From positions 1,174,629-1,238,628 of the forward strand of contig JAFLDD010000001.1 in the NCBI GenBank assembly GCA_017302575.1: a DNA stretch of 64,000 nucleotides, read 5' to 3'. Origin of the DNA: Alphaproteobacteria bacterium. Lineage in GTDB: Bacteria > Pseudomonadota > Alphaproteobacteria > Rickettsiales > UBA3002. Within the stretch, counting starts at the first letter, position 1; each line of letters starts with the position of its first letter. Below, in pieces: positions 1 to 7,629 of the stretch. A program made the translations under genes and the position numbers. The notes beneath the pieces are model-generated. The model saw only the letters and a program-made list of their open reading frames with translations, did not search any database and was not told the DNA's origin.

Positions 1-2
1 AC

Positions 3-887
3 GCACCAGGACGCTACATCGAGTTAGTGAAATCGACGTTCCCCAAACATCTGCGCCTTGATGGTCTTAAAATCGTCATGGATTGCGCCAATGGCGCGGG
101 CTATCAAGTTGGGCCCGTTATCCTGTGGGAATTGGGCGCGCATGTGATTAAAATTCATAATGAGCCTAATGGTTTCAACATCAATGACAAGTGCGGCTCA
201 ACCCATCCCGAGTCACTCATTGCTGCTGTCAAACGCGAGAAGGCTGACCTTGGCATCGCGCTGGACGGTGATGCAGACCGCCTGCTCATGGTTGATGAAA
301 AAGGCAACGTGATCGATGGCGACCAGTTGATGGCGATGATTGCTGTGCAGTGGCAAAAAACAGGCGAGCTTAAAGGCGGTGGCATTGTTTCAACGCAGAT
401 GAGCAATCTTGGTCTTGAACAATTCCTAGAGAAAAAGAAACTCAAACTACACCGCACCAAAGTGGGTGACCGCTACGTGATGGAGCAGATGCGCAAAGGC
501 GGCTGCAATATCGGCGGCGAACCTTCGGGCCATATTATTCTAAGTGATTATTCGACTACGGGTGACGCGCTCATTGCCGCACTGCAAGTGCTTGCCTTGT
601 TGGTAGAAGATGGCCGTAGCATGAGCAAAGCCTCGAAAGTATTTACGCCTGTGCCGCAAGTTCTCAAGAACGTGCGCTTTGCTGGCGGCAACCCACTTAA
701 AGAGAAAAAAGTTGAAGCGGCGATTAAGGACGCGCAAGAGACCTTGGGTAAAAAGGGTCGCGTGTTTGTGCGCGCTTCAGGCACCGAACCGTTGATTCGC
801 GTGATGGTCGAAGGCGATGACCATAAAAAAATTAGCAAAATCGCTGACACCATCGCGAGTACCATTCAATCTAAAAAGCGCGCGTGA
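3..887 (+). CDS. glmM: Phosphoglucosamine mutase GlmM (5' end outside window)
   Basis: Interconverts glucosamine-6-phosphate and glucosamine-1-phosphate in the cytoplasm, on the way to UDP-GlcNAc, peptidoglycan and LPS. The frame is already open at position 3 and reads APGRYIEL before the first possible start (GTG 27), so the gene enters from upstream and lacks its N-terminal third, including the phosphoserine loop. Visible are the metal-binding loop DGDADR (264-281), the sugar-specificity motif GEPSGHI and the C-terminal phosphate-binding motif [15 protein letters not shown]. About 294 residues are seen, against about 450 in the family. Its TGA overlaps the thiD start, so the two are probably co-transcribed. 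Confidence 0.95.
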   Translation, partial: APGRYIELVKSTFPKHLRLDGLKIVMDCANGAGYQVGPVILWELGAHVIKIHNEPNGFNINDKCGSTHPESLIAAVKREKADLGIALDGDADRLLMVDEKGNVIDGDQLMAMIAVQWQKTGELKGGGIVSTQMSNLGLEQFLEKKKLKLHRTKVGDRYVMEQMRKGGCNIGGEPSGHIILSDYSTTGDALIAALQVLALLVEDGRSMSKASKVFTPVPQVLKNVRFAGGNPLKEKKVEAAIKDAQETLGKKGRVFVRASGTEPLIRVMVEGDDHKKISKIADTIASTIQSKKRA

Positions 888-1696
888 TGCTGCCACGTGT
901 TCTCATTATCGCAGGCTCTGATTCTGGCGGTGGCGCTGGCATTCAGGGCGATACTAAAACCGTGACTTGCCTAGGCGGTTATGCAGCAACCGCGATTACC
1001 GCACTCACCGCACAAAACACCCTGGGGGTGTTTGGTATTCATAGCGTGCCCGATGATTTCATCGCGCAGCAAATTGATTTGGTGCTAAGCGATATCGGCG
1101 CGGATGCGATTAAAACAGGCATGCTGCACTCCGCATCGGTGATTGATGTGATCGTAAACCATGTGCCTAAAGAGATCCCACTCATCGTGGATACGGTGAT
1201 GGTTGCGAAAGGCGGCTCGCCACTTTTGGAACCGTCGGCTATCGAGGCGTTGAAATCCAAACTCATTCCGCGCGCTTATGTCATTACCCCAAACATACCA
1301 GAGGCCGAGTTATTGCTGGGGCGTAAAATCCCTGACACGGCAGCTATGGAACAGGCGGCGCGTGACTTGCTGAAGCTTGGCTCACAGGCTGTATTGCTCA
1401 AAGGTGGGCATTTGGAAGGCGAGGAAGTCATTGATATTCTTATTGAAAATGGCAAGGTGACGCGTTTTTCAAGCCCACGTATTGCCAGCCGTCACACCCA
1501 TGGCACGGGCTGCACGCTAGCTTCGGCGCTGGCAACGGGGATTGCTGCTAAACTGCCCCTGACTGATGCCGTTCATCAGGCGCGAAACTACGTGCTAAAC
1601 GCCCTGAAATCCGCCCCTGAGCTGGGTAAAGGCCATGGCCCACTGAACCATGGTTGGATTTTAGGCCAAAAAGCGCTTGCCAAAGCCGCTTGCTAG
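887..1696 (+). CDS. thiD: Hydroxymethylpyrimidine/phosphomethylpyrimidine kinase ThiD
   Basis: Phosphorylates HMP and HMP-phosphate in the pyrimidine branch of thiamine synthesis. The 269-residue protein is of normal length for this ribokinase-fold family. It starts LPRVLIIAGSDSGGGAGIQGD, the substrate-binding N-terminus, and ends with the nucleotide and anion-hole motif HTHGTGCTLASALA, whose Asp-equivalent catalytic region is intact. The ATG at 887 shares bases with the glmM TGA; a GTG at 884 is an alternative. No TPP riboswitch precedes it, so control is probably by read-through from glmM. The other thiamine gene in view, thiL, is 59 kb away. Confidence 0.95.
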   Translation: MLPRVLIIAGSDSGGGAGIQGDTKTVTCLGGYAATAITALTAQNTLGVFGIHSVPDDFIAQQIDLVLSDIGADAIKTGMLHSASVIDVIVNHVPKEIPLIVDTVMVAKGGSPLLEPSAIEALKSKLIPRAYVITPNIPEAELLLGRKIPDTAAMEQAARDLLKLGSQAVLLKGGHLEGEEVIDILIENGKVTRFSSPRIASRHTHGTGCTLASALATGIAAKLPLTDAVHQARNYVLNALKSAPELGKGHGPLNHGWILGQKALAKAAC

Positions 1697-1732
1697 GTCT
1701 ATCAACCCGCCTCCAGACTCAAGGAGCATGTT

Positions 1733-2023
1733 ATGGCACGTCAAGGCATTCACCCCGATTATCACACGATCACCATCGTGATGACGGATGGTACAAAATA
1801 TGAAACGCGTTCGACCTACGGTAAAGAAGGCGACACGCTGACCTTGGACGTAGATCCACTTACGCACCCAGCATGGGTTGGTGGTGTGAACCTGCGTAAA
1901 ACGGGTCGTTTGGAAAGCTTTAACAACCGCTTCGGTGCGATTGCTTCCATCAACAAAAACCCAGATGGCTCTGCTGGCGCTCCTGCCGCTCCGAAAGAAG
2001 CGAAGAAAGAAAAGAAAGCTTAG
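1733..2023 (+). CDS. rpmE: 50S ribosomal protein L31
   Basis: Large-subunit ribosomal protein of 96 residues. The N-terminal [16 protein letters not shown] and HPAWVGG segments match the alphaproteobacterial L31 type without the zinc-binding cysteines. The last 20 or so residues form an alanine/lysine-rich tail ([15 protein letters not shown]) longer than in many L31 proteins. A good Shine-Dalgarno (AAGGAG) sits 8 bases before the ATG. In relatives rpmE is close to DUF1192, quinone oxidoreductase and trcR genes, as here, but a pilin gene has come between them. The stop codon lies within an A/T-rich palindrome (2011-2031). Confidence 0.95.
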   Translation: MARQGIHPDYHTITIVMTDGTKYETRSTYGKEGDTLTLDVDPLTHPAWVGGVNLRKTGRLESFNNRFGAIASINKNPDGSAGAPAAPKEAKKEKKA

Positions 2024-2031
2024 CTTTCTTT
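2011..2031 (+). terminator. A/T-rich palindrome across the rpmE stop
   Basis: AAAGAAAGCT (2011-2020) and AGCTTTCTTT (2022-2031) are perfect inverted copies around a single T, with the rpmE TAG in the middle. RNA could fold into a 9-bp stem ending in a run rich in U. It may be a weak terminator or a transcript end-protecting hairpin for rpmE. The stem is A/U-rich, so strength is doubtful. Confidence 0.35.
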
Positions 2032-2054
2032 GCTATAATCTCTATGATTATAGC
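2031..2054 (+). promoter_or_regulatory. Extended -10 promoter and hairpin before pilin gene
   Basis: TGCTATAAT (2031-2039) is a perfect extended -10 box (TG-N-TATAAT). The same bases form one arm of a perfect 9-bp inverted repeat: GCTATAATC (2032-2040), loop TCTAT, GATTATAGC (2046-2054), which ends exactly at the ATG at 2055. There is no Shine-Dalgarno. A transcript from this promoter would have a leader of about 9 bases and would not contain the hairpin; a transcript reading through from rpmE would. Confidence 0.5.
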
Positions 2055-2804
2055 ATGCGTTCAGCTTTCTCACTCGTCGAACTTTCGATTGTCCTTGTCA
2101 TACTCGGTCTTTTGACTGGCGGTATTCTCGCTGGCCAATCACTGATTCGCGCCTCGGAGCTTCGTGCAGTGACCGCTGAATATCAGCGCTATGCTGCGGC
2201 GGTGAATACATTTCGTGATAAATATTTTGCCTTGCCGGGCGATATGGCAAATGCACAGAACTTCTGGGGAGTGGCACATGCAACACCCGCAACTTGCGTG
2301 ACAACGGTGGGTACAGGCACGCAGACCTGCAATGGTGACGGGAATGGAAGAATTGACATATCTGCCGGCAGCCGCGAGCCATTTCGTGCATGGCAACATT
2401 TAGCGAATGCCGGTCTTATTGAAGGAACTTACACAGGAACGGTGACTCTACCCACCTGGCCATCGTCAAAAATAAGTAATAACAGCACTTGGGGTATGGG
2501 TAATTGGAATTATACAGGCAGTCTCTACTGGTTCGATGGCGACTATGGGAACGTACTGTATAACGGCGCCAATAACGCAGGCACCACTATCGGAAATGTG
2601 AACCCTTCAGAAGCATGGAACATTGATACGAAAATGGATGATGGACTACCCGCACAGGGAAAACTATGGGGTGGCGGTTGGGGTTCTGGCATGAGTACTG
2701 CTGGCACATTCTGCACAACCGCAGCATCCAGCGCTACGCTGACGGCAACATATCTACTTTCAAACAATAATAAGGATTGTATGTTCGTCTGGCGTCAGCA
2801 GTGA
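2055..2804 (+). CDS. Type IV pilin-like protein (pseudopilin), paralogue 1
   Basis: The 249-residue protein starts with a very short leader (MRSA) and then FSLVELSIVLVILGLLTGG, the class III prepilin signal with Glu at +5 and a long hydrophobic helix. Residue -1 is Ala instead of the usual Gly. The globular part has PGDMANA, NGDGNGRIDI, WQHLANAGLIEG and DTKMDDGLPAQG, motifs shared with the second pilin at 6298. Cysteines near the C-terminus (FCTT and KDC) could form the disulfide-bounded D-region. The ATG at 2055 is chosen because it puts the prepilin signal at the N-terminus; the frame is open further upstream inside rpmE. Processing would be by the prepilin peptidase at 53369. Whether it is a pilus, competence or secretion component is not known. 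Confidence 0.8.
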   Translation: MRSAFSLVELSIVLVILGLLTGGILAGQSLIRASELRAVTAEYQRYAAAVNTFRDKYFALPGDMANAQNFWGVAHATPATCVTTVGTGTQTCNGDGNGRIDISAGSREPFRAWQHLANAGLIEGTYTGTVTLPTWPSSKISNNSTWGMGNWNYTGSLYWFDGDYGNVLYNGANNAGTTIGNVNPSEAWNIDTKMDDGLPAQGKLWGGGWGSGMSTAGTFCTTAASSATLTATYLLSNNNKDCMFVWRQQ

Positions 2805-2808
2805 TAGC

Positions 2809-2994
2809 CTAACTAAAAAACGCTTCGGCTTTTGCTTTGACGCTGCCGCGCTTTTCGATTTCCGCTTTGACGCGGGCAATCTCTGCATCCAGCTCCACCA
2901 GATATTCCTGCATCGCGGCGACGGAGCTTTCCGTAATGTTGCGCGGGAACATCTGTTCGGGCTTGGGTTTGGGTGGTGCGTCGTCGAGGAACAT
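2809..2994 (-). CDS. DUF1192 family small protein
   Basis: A 61-residue protein starting MFLDDAPPKPKPEQ, followed by a predicted helix with the heptad-like run VELDAEIARVKAEIEKR and ending KAEAFF. This is the layout of the alphaproteobacterial DUF1192 family (acidic/proline N-terminus, short coiled coil, A-x-x-FF end). Its function is unknown. In relatives it often lies near the quinone oxidoreductase and trcR genes, as here, where it is divergent from the oxidoreductase. It ends 5 bases after the convergent pilin gene. The family assignment is from recalled motif pattern. Confidence 0.7.
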   Translation of the reverse strand: MFLDDAPPKPKPEQMFPRNITESSVAAMQEYLVELDAEIARVKAEIEKRGSVKAKAEAFFS

Positions 2995-3000
2995 GGGGTC

Positions 3001-3068
3001 GTTTACCGTTTAGCGTTGACAGTTTACCGTAGTGGCTTACGGTAAACGGCGAACAGTAAATGGTCAAC
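3001..3068. repeat. Palindromic intergenic element with GTTTACCGT units
   Basis: A perfect 10-bp inverted repeat, GTTTACCGTA (3022-3031) and TACGGTAAAC (3038-3047), has a 6-base loop. A further copy, GTTTACCGTT, is at 3001-3010. GTTGAC (3015-3020) pairs with GTCAAC (3063-3068) outside it. The nested layout resembles the small dispersed repeats found between genes in many bacteria. It lies between the divergent DUF1192 and oxidoreductase genes, so it may also affect their promoters. Confidence 0.6.
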
Positions 3069-3075
3069 GAACTCT

Positions 3076-4116
3076 ATGCCAAACCCACGCAAAAAAACTG
3101 ATACTGCACCCATGCGCGCCATCAGCATTCTCAATCCTGGTGAGCATGGTTCGCTGGTGATGGAGCATGACGCGCCGCGCCCCGATATTGGCCCTACCCA
3201 GATATTGATTCGCGTTGCCTACACGGGCATTAACCGCGCCGATAGCCTGCAGAAGCTTGGTCTATACCGTGCGCCTGAGGGGGCATCGCCCCTGCCGGGG
3301 CTTGAGGTTTCGGGCACGATTGAGGCAGTGGGCGAGAAAGTCGTTGGCTGGAGTATTGGCGAGAAAGTCTGTGCGCTGGTCGATGGTGGTGGTTACGCTG
3401 AATATGTTGCAGTAGAGGCCGCCCATACCCTGCCCTTACCCGCAAGACTGAATCTCGAAGAGGCGGCGACATTGCCCGAAGCCTGCGCCACCGCATGGAT
3501 GGCGCTGATATGGGAAGGCAATCTGAAAGCGGGCGAACGGGTGTTGATTCACGGCGGGGCAAGCGGTATTGGCGTAGTGCTCGTTCAAGTGGCTAAAGCA
3601 CTAGGCGCCACGGTTTATAGCACCGCCGGAACGGACGAGAAATGCGCCCTCATCAAAAAACTAGGTGGTGTGCCCATCAACTACGCGAACAGCGATTTTG
3701 CCCAAGAAATCAATGCACTTACCAAGAATCAGGGCGTGGATGTGATTATCGATACGCTGGGCGCACCGCATTTAACCACGCATTTAGGGCTATTGCGCAA
3801 AGGCGGCAGGCTGGTGAGCCTTGGTTTCTTGCAAGGCAGCTTGGCCGAAAGCATCAAAATGGGTACTTTACTTGTTAAGCATTTACGCTGGTCGGGTGTC
3901 ACCCTGCGTGGGCAGTCGCCCACCCATAAAGCAGAGCTGATGGATGCGGTAAGGCTCAGAATCTGGCCTTATCTCGCCTCAGGCAAAATCTTGCCCGTGA
4001 TTGATTCGGTCTTTCCGTTCGAAGAGGCCAATGCTGCGCATAAACGCATGGAAGAACGCTTGCATTGTGGGAAAATTCTACTAGAAGTGGCTTCCCCCGC
4101 GAGCGGGACGAATTAA
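3076..4116 (+). CDS. NAD(P)H-quinone oxidoreductase, PIG3-like MDR family
   Basis: A 346-residue medium-chain dehydrogenase/reductase without catalytic zinc ligands. The N-terminal GroES-like part has YTGINRADSLQKLGLYRAP and PGLEVSGTI, and the Rossmann part has the nucleotide-binding run GERVLIHGGASGIGVVLVQ, all typical of the PIG3/quinone oxidoreductase group. It probably reduces quinones with NADPH; the substrate cannot be read from sequence. The start is uncertain: ATG 3076 adds 12 residues before the family-like start MRAISIL (ATG 3112), and neither has a clear Shine-Dalgarno. It is followed closely by trcR. Confidence 0.85.
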   Translation: MPNPRKKTDTAPMRAISILNPGEHGSLVMEHDAPRPDIGPTQILIRVAYTGINRADSLQKLGLYRAPEGASPLPGLEVSGTIEAVGEKVVGWSIGEKVCALVDGGGYAEYVAVEAAHTLPLPARLNLEEAATLPEACATAWMALIWEGNLKAGERVLIHGGASGIGVVLVQVAKALGATVYSTAGTDEKCALIKKLGGVPINYANSDFAQEINALTKNQGVDVIIDTLGAPHLTTHLGLLRKGGRLVSLGFLQGSLAESIKMGTLLVKHLRWSGVTLRGQSPTHKAELMDAVRLRIWPYLASGKILPVIDSVFPFEEANAAHKRMEERLHCGKILLEVASPASGTN

Positions 4117-4126
4117 GGAGATTACA

Positions 4127-4699
4127 ATGGCCTACCCACTTATGCCCAAAGGCACTGCTGTTTGGTTGCTGGATAACACCACACTAAGCTTCGAGCAAAT
4201 CGCTGATTTCTGCGGCATGCACCCGCTTGAGATTCAAGGCATCGCTGATGGCGAAGTCGCTGCCGGCATCAAAGGCCAAGACCCATTACTCATGGGCGAA
4301 CTCGAGAAAGAAGAAATCGAGAAGGCAGAAAAAGATTCCGATTACCGCATGAAGTTGTCTGAGCGCGCGAAAAAACACGCCGTGCTTGAGAAGGCGAAAA
4401 AAGGTGCGCGTTACACGCCTATCGCTCGTCGCCAAGACAAGCCAGAGGCGATTCAGTGGATCATCAAATATCACCCTTACATTCCAGACTCACAAATCGT
4501 GAAGTTGATTGGTACGACGAAAAAAACCATCGAGTCGATTCGTGGTCGTACGCACTGGAACATCAACAACATTAAGGCGAAAGACCCTGTGTTGCTCGGT
4601 CTTTGCATGCAGACAAAATTGGATGCGGTAGTCACCAAATTCCGCCCTGCAGATGCGAAGCCGATTGTGGTTGAAACATCGGAAGATGACGCGGCGTAA
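4127..4699 (+). CDS. trcR: Cell cycle transcriptional regulator TrcR (DUF1013)
   Basis: A 190-residue protein starting AYPLMPKGTAVWLLDNT, the signature start of the alphaproteobacterial DUF1013 family, now usually named TrcR. Two helix-turn-helix-like parts are visible: LSFEQIADFCGMHPLEIQGI near residue 25 and PDSQIVKLIGTTKKTIESI near residue 120, separated by a charged Lys/Glu-rich linker. It is thought to be a DNA-binding regulator linked to the cell cycle; the targets are not visible here. AAGGAG sits 7 bases before the ATG. Its TAA overlaps the hldE ATG (TAATG), so the two are translationally coupled. Confidence 0.85.
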   Translation: MAYPLMPKGTAVWLLDNTTLSFEQIADFCGMHPLEIQGIADGEVAAGIKGQDPLLMGELEKEEIEKAEKDSDYRMKLSERAKKHAVLEKAKKGARYTPIARRQDKPEAIQWIIKYHPYIPDSQIVKLIGTTKKTIESIRGRTHWNINNIKAKDPVLLGLCMQTKLDAVVTKFRPADAKPIVVETSEDDAA

Positions 4700-6174
4700 T
4701 GTCTGCGCAAGACGCACTGTTACACATTATTGATACGATACCTTCGACGCGCCTGCTCTGCGTGGGTGATGTTATGCTTGATCGCTTCATGTACGGTCAT
4801 GTGGATCGCATTTCGCCTGAAGCACCTATCCCCGTATTCACGATGGAAAAAGAGTCGCGCATGTTGGGCGGCGCTGGCAACGTGGTGCGCAATCTCTTGT
4901 CGCTTGAAGCAGAGGCAAGTTTTGTTTCCGTGATCGGTGATGATTCAGTGGGCAAGCAGCTTACCGCTTTGGTCGGCGCGGAAAAGCACTTGGTGCCTTA
5001 TTTGATTACAGAGAGCGGTCGCGTCAGCACCAAGAAAACTCGTTATGTTGCAGGTGGCCAGCAATTGCTGCGCTCAGACCATGAAACCAAGCATCACCTG
5101 CGCGACACCACCGCCGCACAATTATTGGAAACGATTGTCAGTGAAATTGCTAATCATCAGGCAGTCATTCTTTCGGATTATGGCAAGGGCGTGCTCACTG
5201 CTGCTGTTGTGCGCGCAACGATCGATGCAGCAAACGCCAGTAAAATTCCTGTATTCGTTGACCCTAAACAGCGCGATGTTTCGATTTACGCGGGCGCAAC
5301 GGTGCTGAGTCCCAACCTCAAGGAACTTGCATTGACCGTGGGTGTGGACGGCTTCGCGTCCGATGAAGCGATTGTCGGTGCTGCACAAACGTTATGTAAG
5401 CAACATCAATTTACGTATGTGCTCGTCACACGCGGTAAAGACGGTATGACGCTCGTCAACGCCAAAGGTCTTGTCGAGCATATTCCTGCAAATGCGCGTG
5501 AAGTGTTCGATGTTTCGGGTGCGGGCGACACCGCCATTGCAACACTTGCGGCAGCCTATGCTGCAGGTGGTGACATGGCGAACGCAGCACAGCTTGCTAA
5601 TCTCGCTGCCGGCGTGGTGGTGGGAAGACTTGGCACCGCAGTTGTGTATCGCAGTGATTTGACGACGGCTCTTTACACGACACAAGCCTTGGCACATCAG
5701 CAAAAAATTCTGCCACTTCATTATGCGCAAGATATGGTGACGAGCTGGAAGCGCGACAAACTTAAAGTCGGTTTCACGAATGGTTGCTTTGATATCATGC
5801 ATGCGGGGCATGTAAGTTTGCTGCAAGACGCGAAAGCGCGCTGCGATAAGTTGGTGATCGGGTTAAATACGGACGCGTCGGTGCGCCGCCTTAAGGGAGA
5901 ATCGCGCCCCGTGAATCATGAATTGGACCGCGCAACGCTACTTGCTGCACTTAGTATGGTCGACTTAGTCGTGCTATTCGATGAAGACACGCCCCTCAAA
6001 CTGCTCGAAACATTGAAACCTGACGTTTTGATGAAGGGTGCGGATTACACTAAAGAGCAAGTTGTGGGTTGGGAGTTGGTAGAATCCTATGGTGGTAAGG
6101 TGGCGTTACTACCCCTCAAACAGGGCTATAGTACCACGGGAATCATCAAGAAAGCCTCAGGCTCAGCCGCTTAG
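4699..6174 (+). CDS. hldE: Bifunctional heptose-7-phosphate kinase / heptose-1-phosphate adenylyltransferase HldE
   Basis: Makes ADP-heptose for the LPS inner core. The 491-residue protein has the full two-domain layout: an N-terminal ribokinase-like kinase (about 1-330) with GGAGNVVRNL and the DVSGAGDTAIATLAA anion-hole motif, and a C-terminal nucleotidyltransferase (about 350-491) with FTNGCFDIMHAGHVSLLQ (HxGH-type) and MKGADYTKEQVVG. It is coupled to trcR by a TAATG overlap. Its presence indicates a Gram-negative cell with heptose-containing LPS. Confidence 0.97.
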   Translation: MSAQDALLHIIDTIPSTRLLCVGDVMLDRFMYGHVDRISPEAPIPVFTMEKESRMLGGAGNVVRNLLSLEAEASFVSVIGDDSVGKQLTALVGAEKHLVPYLITESGRVSTKKTRYVAGGQQLLRSDHETKHHLRDTTAAQLLETIVSEIANHQAVILSDYGKGVLTAAVVRATIDAANASKIPVFVDPKQRDVSIYAGATVLSPNLKELALTVGVDGFASDEAIVGAAQTLCKQHQFTYVLVTRGKDGMTLVNAKGLVEHIPANAREVFDVSGAGDTAIATLAAAYAAGGDMANAAQLANLAAGVVVGRLGTAVVYRSDLTTALYTTQALAHQQKILPLHYAQDMVTSWKRDKLKVGFTNGCFDIMHAGHVSLLQDAKARCDKLVIGLNTDASVRRLKGESRPVNHELDRATLLAALSMVDLVVLFDEDTPLKLLETLKPDVLMKGADYTKEQVVGWELVESYGGKVALLPLKQGYSTTGIIKKASGSAA

Positions 6175-6297
6175 TTGTATTTACACCACATGTTCAACTT
6201 ATAAGTGCGTCTCTGCTATCCACTAATAAAACAAAATTAGTTGCCATTTCATGATATTAGGCGCTAAATCATGCGTATGTTCATTAGGAGCCTTCCC
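6175..6297 (+). promoter_or_regulatory. Intergenic region with palindromes before pilin 2
   Basis: It holds a perfect 10-bp palindrome ACTTATAAGT (6197-6206) and an inverted repeat ACTAAT/ATTAGT (6222-6227 and 6236-6241), both of operator size, then a weak TTGCCA (6241-6246) with TAAATC 18 bases further on. AGGAG (6286-6290) is 7 bases before ATG 6298 and fixes the pilin start. Regulator identity is unknown. Confidence 0.4.
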
Positions 6298-7095
6298 ATG
6301 CGTCGTCACACCCAAAAAGGTTTTACACTCGTAGAGCTTGCAATCGTTCTTGTTATCATTGGCCTCATCGTGGGCGGCGTACTTGTGGGACAGGATCTAA
6401 TCAAAGCAGCAACCGTTCGTTCAACGCTTAGCGACGTTGAAAAATACAATGCTGCAGCAACGACATTCCGCAATAAATATGCTGGTCTTCCAGGTGATCT
6501 TTTAGCAAATAACGCTACGCAGTTTGGTTTGCTCACTGCAACAGGTCGTGATGGTACGGCTGGTCGTGGTGATGGTAATGGTCTAGTGGAAGGTTGCGCG
6601 GCTGGTGCGACTGCAGCAGGTTGTGAAACAGCGCTCTTCTGGGTTGACCTTAGTACCGCAGCACTCATTCCGCAGAACCTTTCAACGTATGACTCTACCG
6701 CAACCGCAGTACCTAACATTACGAGCATTGCGACGATGTCTGGCTATTTCCCAACTCAGAAAGTTCGCCAAGGCACATTTGCCTATGTGTTCCCTACACA
6801 GGGTCGTAACTTCTTCATTCTTTCGACGATCACTACGGCAGGCGGCGCGGGTGCAGTTACCCCTGGTGCTGGTCTAACGCCAGGCGAGGCACGCTCCATG
6901 GACGAGAAGTTGGATGACGCACTGCCAGCTACGGGCGTTGTGCAGGCTGTATCTGCACTTGCAACGGTCGATGTCGGTGCTGCCGCAGCTACGGGTGTAT
7001 GCGTAAACAGCACGCCGGCTCCTGATACCTACAACGTTGGCACTGCATTCGTCGATGAAATCAACTGCCGCGTACGTCTACGCGCTTCGTTCTAA
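6298..7095 (+). CDS. Type IV pilin-like protein (pseudopilin), paralogue 2
   Basis: The 265-residue protein has a canonical class III signal: leader MRRHTQKG, then FTLVELAIVLVIIGLIVGG with Gly at -1 and Glu at +5. The body has TFRNKYAGLPGDLL, GRGDGNGLVEG and DEKLDDALPATG, matching positions in the pilin at 2055, so the two are paralogues. A cysteine pair near the C-terminus (GVCVN and INCRV) could close a D-region loop. The start at 6298 is set by AGGAG 7 bases upstream; ATG 6271 would add 9 residues before the signal. It stands alone, with a terminator directly downstream, so it is probably a single-gene unit. Confidence 0.85.
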   Translation: MRRHTQKGFTLVELAIVLVIIGLIVGGVLVGQDLIKAATVRSTLSDVEKYNAAATTFRNKYAGLPGDLLANNATQFGLLTATGRDGTAGRGDGNGLVEGCAAGATAAGCETALFWVDLSTAALIPQNLSTYDSTATAVPNITSIATMSGYFPTQKVRQGTFAYVFPTQGRNFFILSTITTAGGAGAVTPGAGLTPGEARSMDEKLDDALPATGVVQAVSALATVDVGAAAATGVCVNSTPAPDTYNVGTAFVDEINCRVRLRASF

Positions 7096-7118
7096 GACGA
7101 GCGACTACTAGAATACTA

Positions 7119-7148
7119 ACGCCGTGGCTTATAACCGCGGCGTTTTTT
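7119..7148 (+). terminator. Rho-independent terminator after pilin 2
   Basis: ACGCCGTGG (7119-7127) pairs with CCGCGGCGT (7135-7143) with one G-T wobble over a 7-base loop, followed by a run of six T. It is strong by form and ends 14 bases before the cutA start. Confidence 0.85.
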
Positions 7149-7161
7149 ATTGGAGGGTTTG

Positions 7162-7482
7162 ATGAATCAGGTTCAACTCTTATATGTCACCGTGCCTAGC
7201 CGCGATTTGGCCACTTCCATTGGCCGCGCGCTGATTGAGGATCATCTTGCTGCATGCATCAACATACTGGGCGAGATTGATTCAATCTATCGCTGGGAAG
7301 GCGCGCTTACCGAAAGCAAAGAAGTCGCTCTTATCGTCAAAACCACTGCTGCAAATGCCGAAGCGGCGATTGCGCGTATCAAGGCATTACACCCTGCTCA
7401 ATGCCCTGCCATCCTCGCTTTGCCCGTAAGTGGCGGATTTGCGCCTTTTTTAAGCTGGATAGACTCAGAAACAAGTGCCTGA
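7162..7482 (+). CDS. cutA: Divalent cation tolerance protein CutA
   Basis: A 106-residue protein of the trimeric, PII-like CutA1 family. Family features seen are YVTVPSRDLATSIGRALIEDHLAACINI, IYRWEGAL and ESKEVALIVKT near the middle, and the C-terminal P-x-I-x-A-L-P run (CPAILALPV). It was linked to copper tolerance in E. coli, but its biochemical role is not settled. ATG 7162 is preferred because GGAGG (7152-7156) lies 5 bases before it; the in-frame TTG 7150 is within that site. Confidence 0.9.
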   Translation: MNQVQLLYVTVPSRDLATSIGRALIEDHLAACINILGEIDSIYRWEGALTESKEVALIVKTTAANAEAAIARIKALHPAQCPAILALPVSGGFAPFLSWIDSETSA

Positions 7483-7490
7483 ATTTCCCA

Positions 7491-7519
7491 TTGATTGCTG
7501 GAAAACTATACGATATGAC
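7491..7519 (+). promoter_or_regulatory. Putative promoter of tRNA-Gln
   Basis: TTGATT (7491-7496), a 17-base spacer and TATGAC (7514-7519) fit a sigma-70-type promoter, with a start about 10 bases before the tRNA. The call rests on spacing and position only. Confidence 0.45.
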
Positions 7520-7535
7520 ACCAGCCTGCCTGTGT

Positions 7536-7609
7536 TGGGGCGTCGCCAAGCGGTAAGGCATCGGTTTTTGGTACCGACATCCTAGGTTCGATCCCTAGCG
7601 CCCCAGCCA
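7536..7609 (+). tRNA. tRNA-Gln (UUG)
   Basis: Acceptor arms TGGGGCG (7536-7542) and CGCCCCA (7599-7605) pair fully, followed by discriminator G and an encoded CCA (7607-7609). The anticodon stem TCGGT/ACCGA holds the 7-base loop TTTTGGT, giving anticodon TTG. The T-arm contains GGTTCGATCC. It reads CAA and, by wobble, CAG. Confidence 0.95.
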
Positions 7610-7629
7610 ACTTTCTCAAAGAGTGATCC

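Noticed and set aside
7559..7590. Inverted GGTTTTTGGTACC-type stem as a regulatory hairpin
   Set aside because: It is the anticodon arm of tRNA-Gln.
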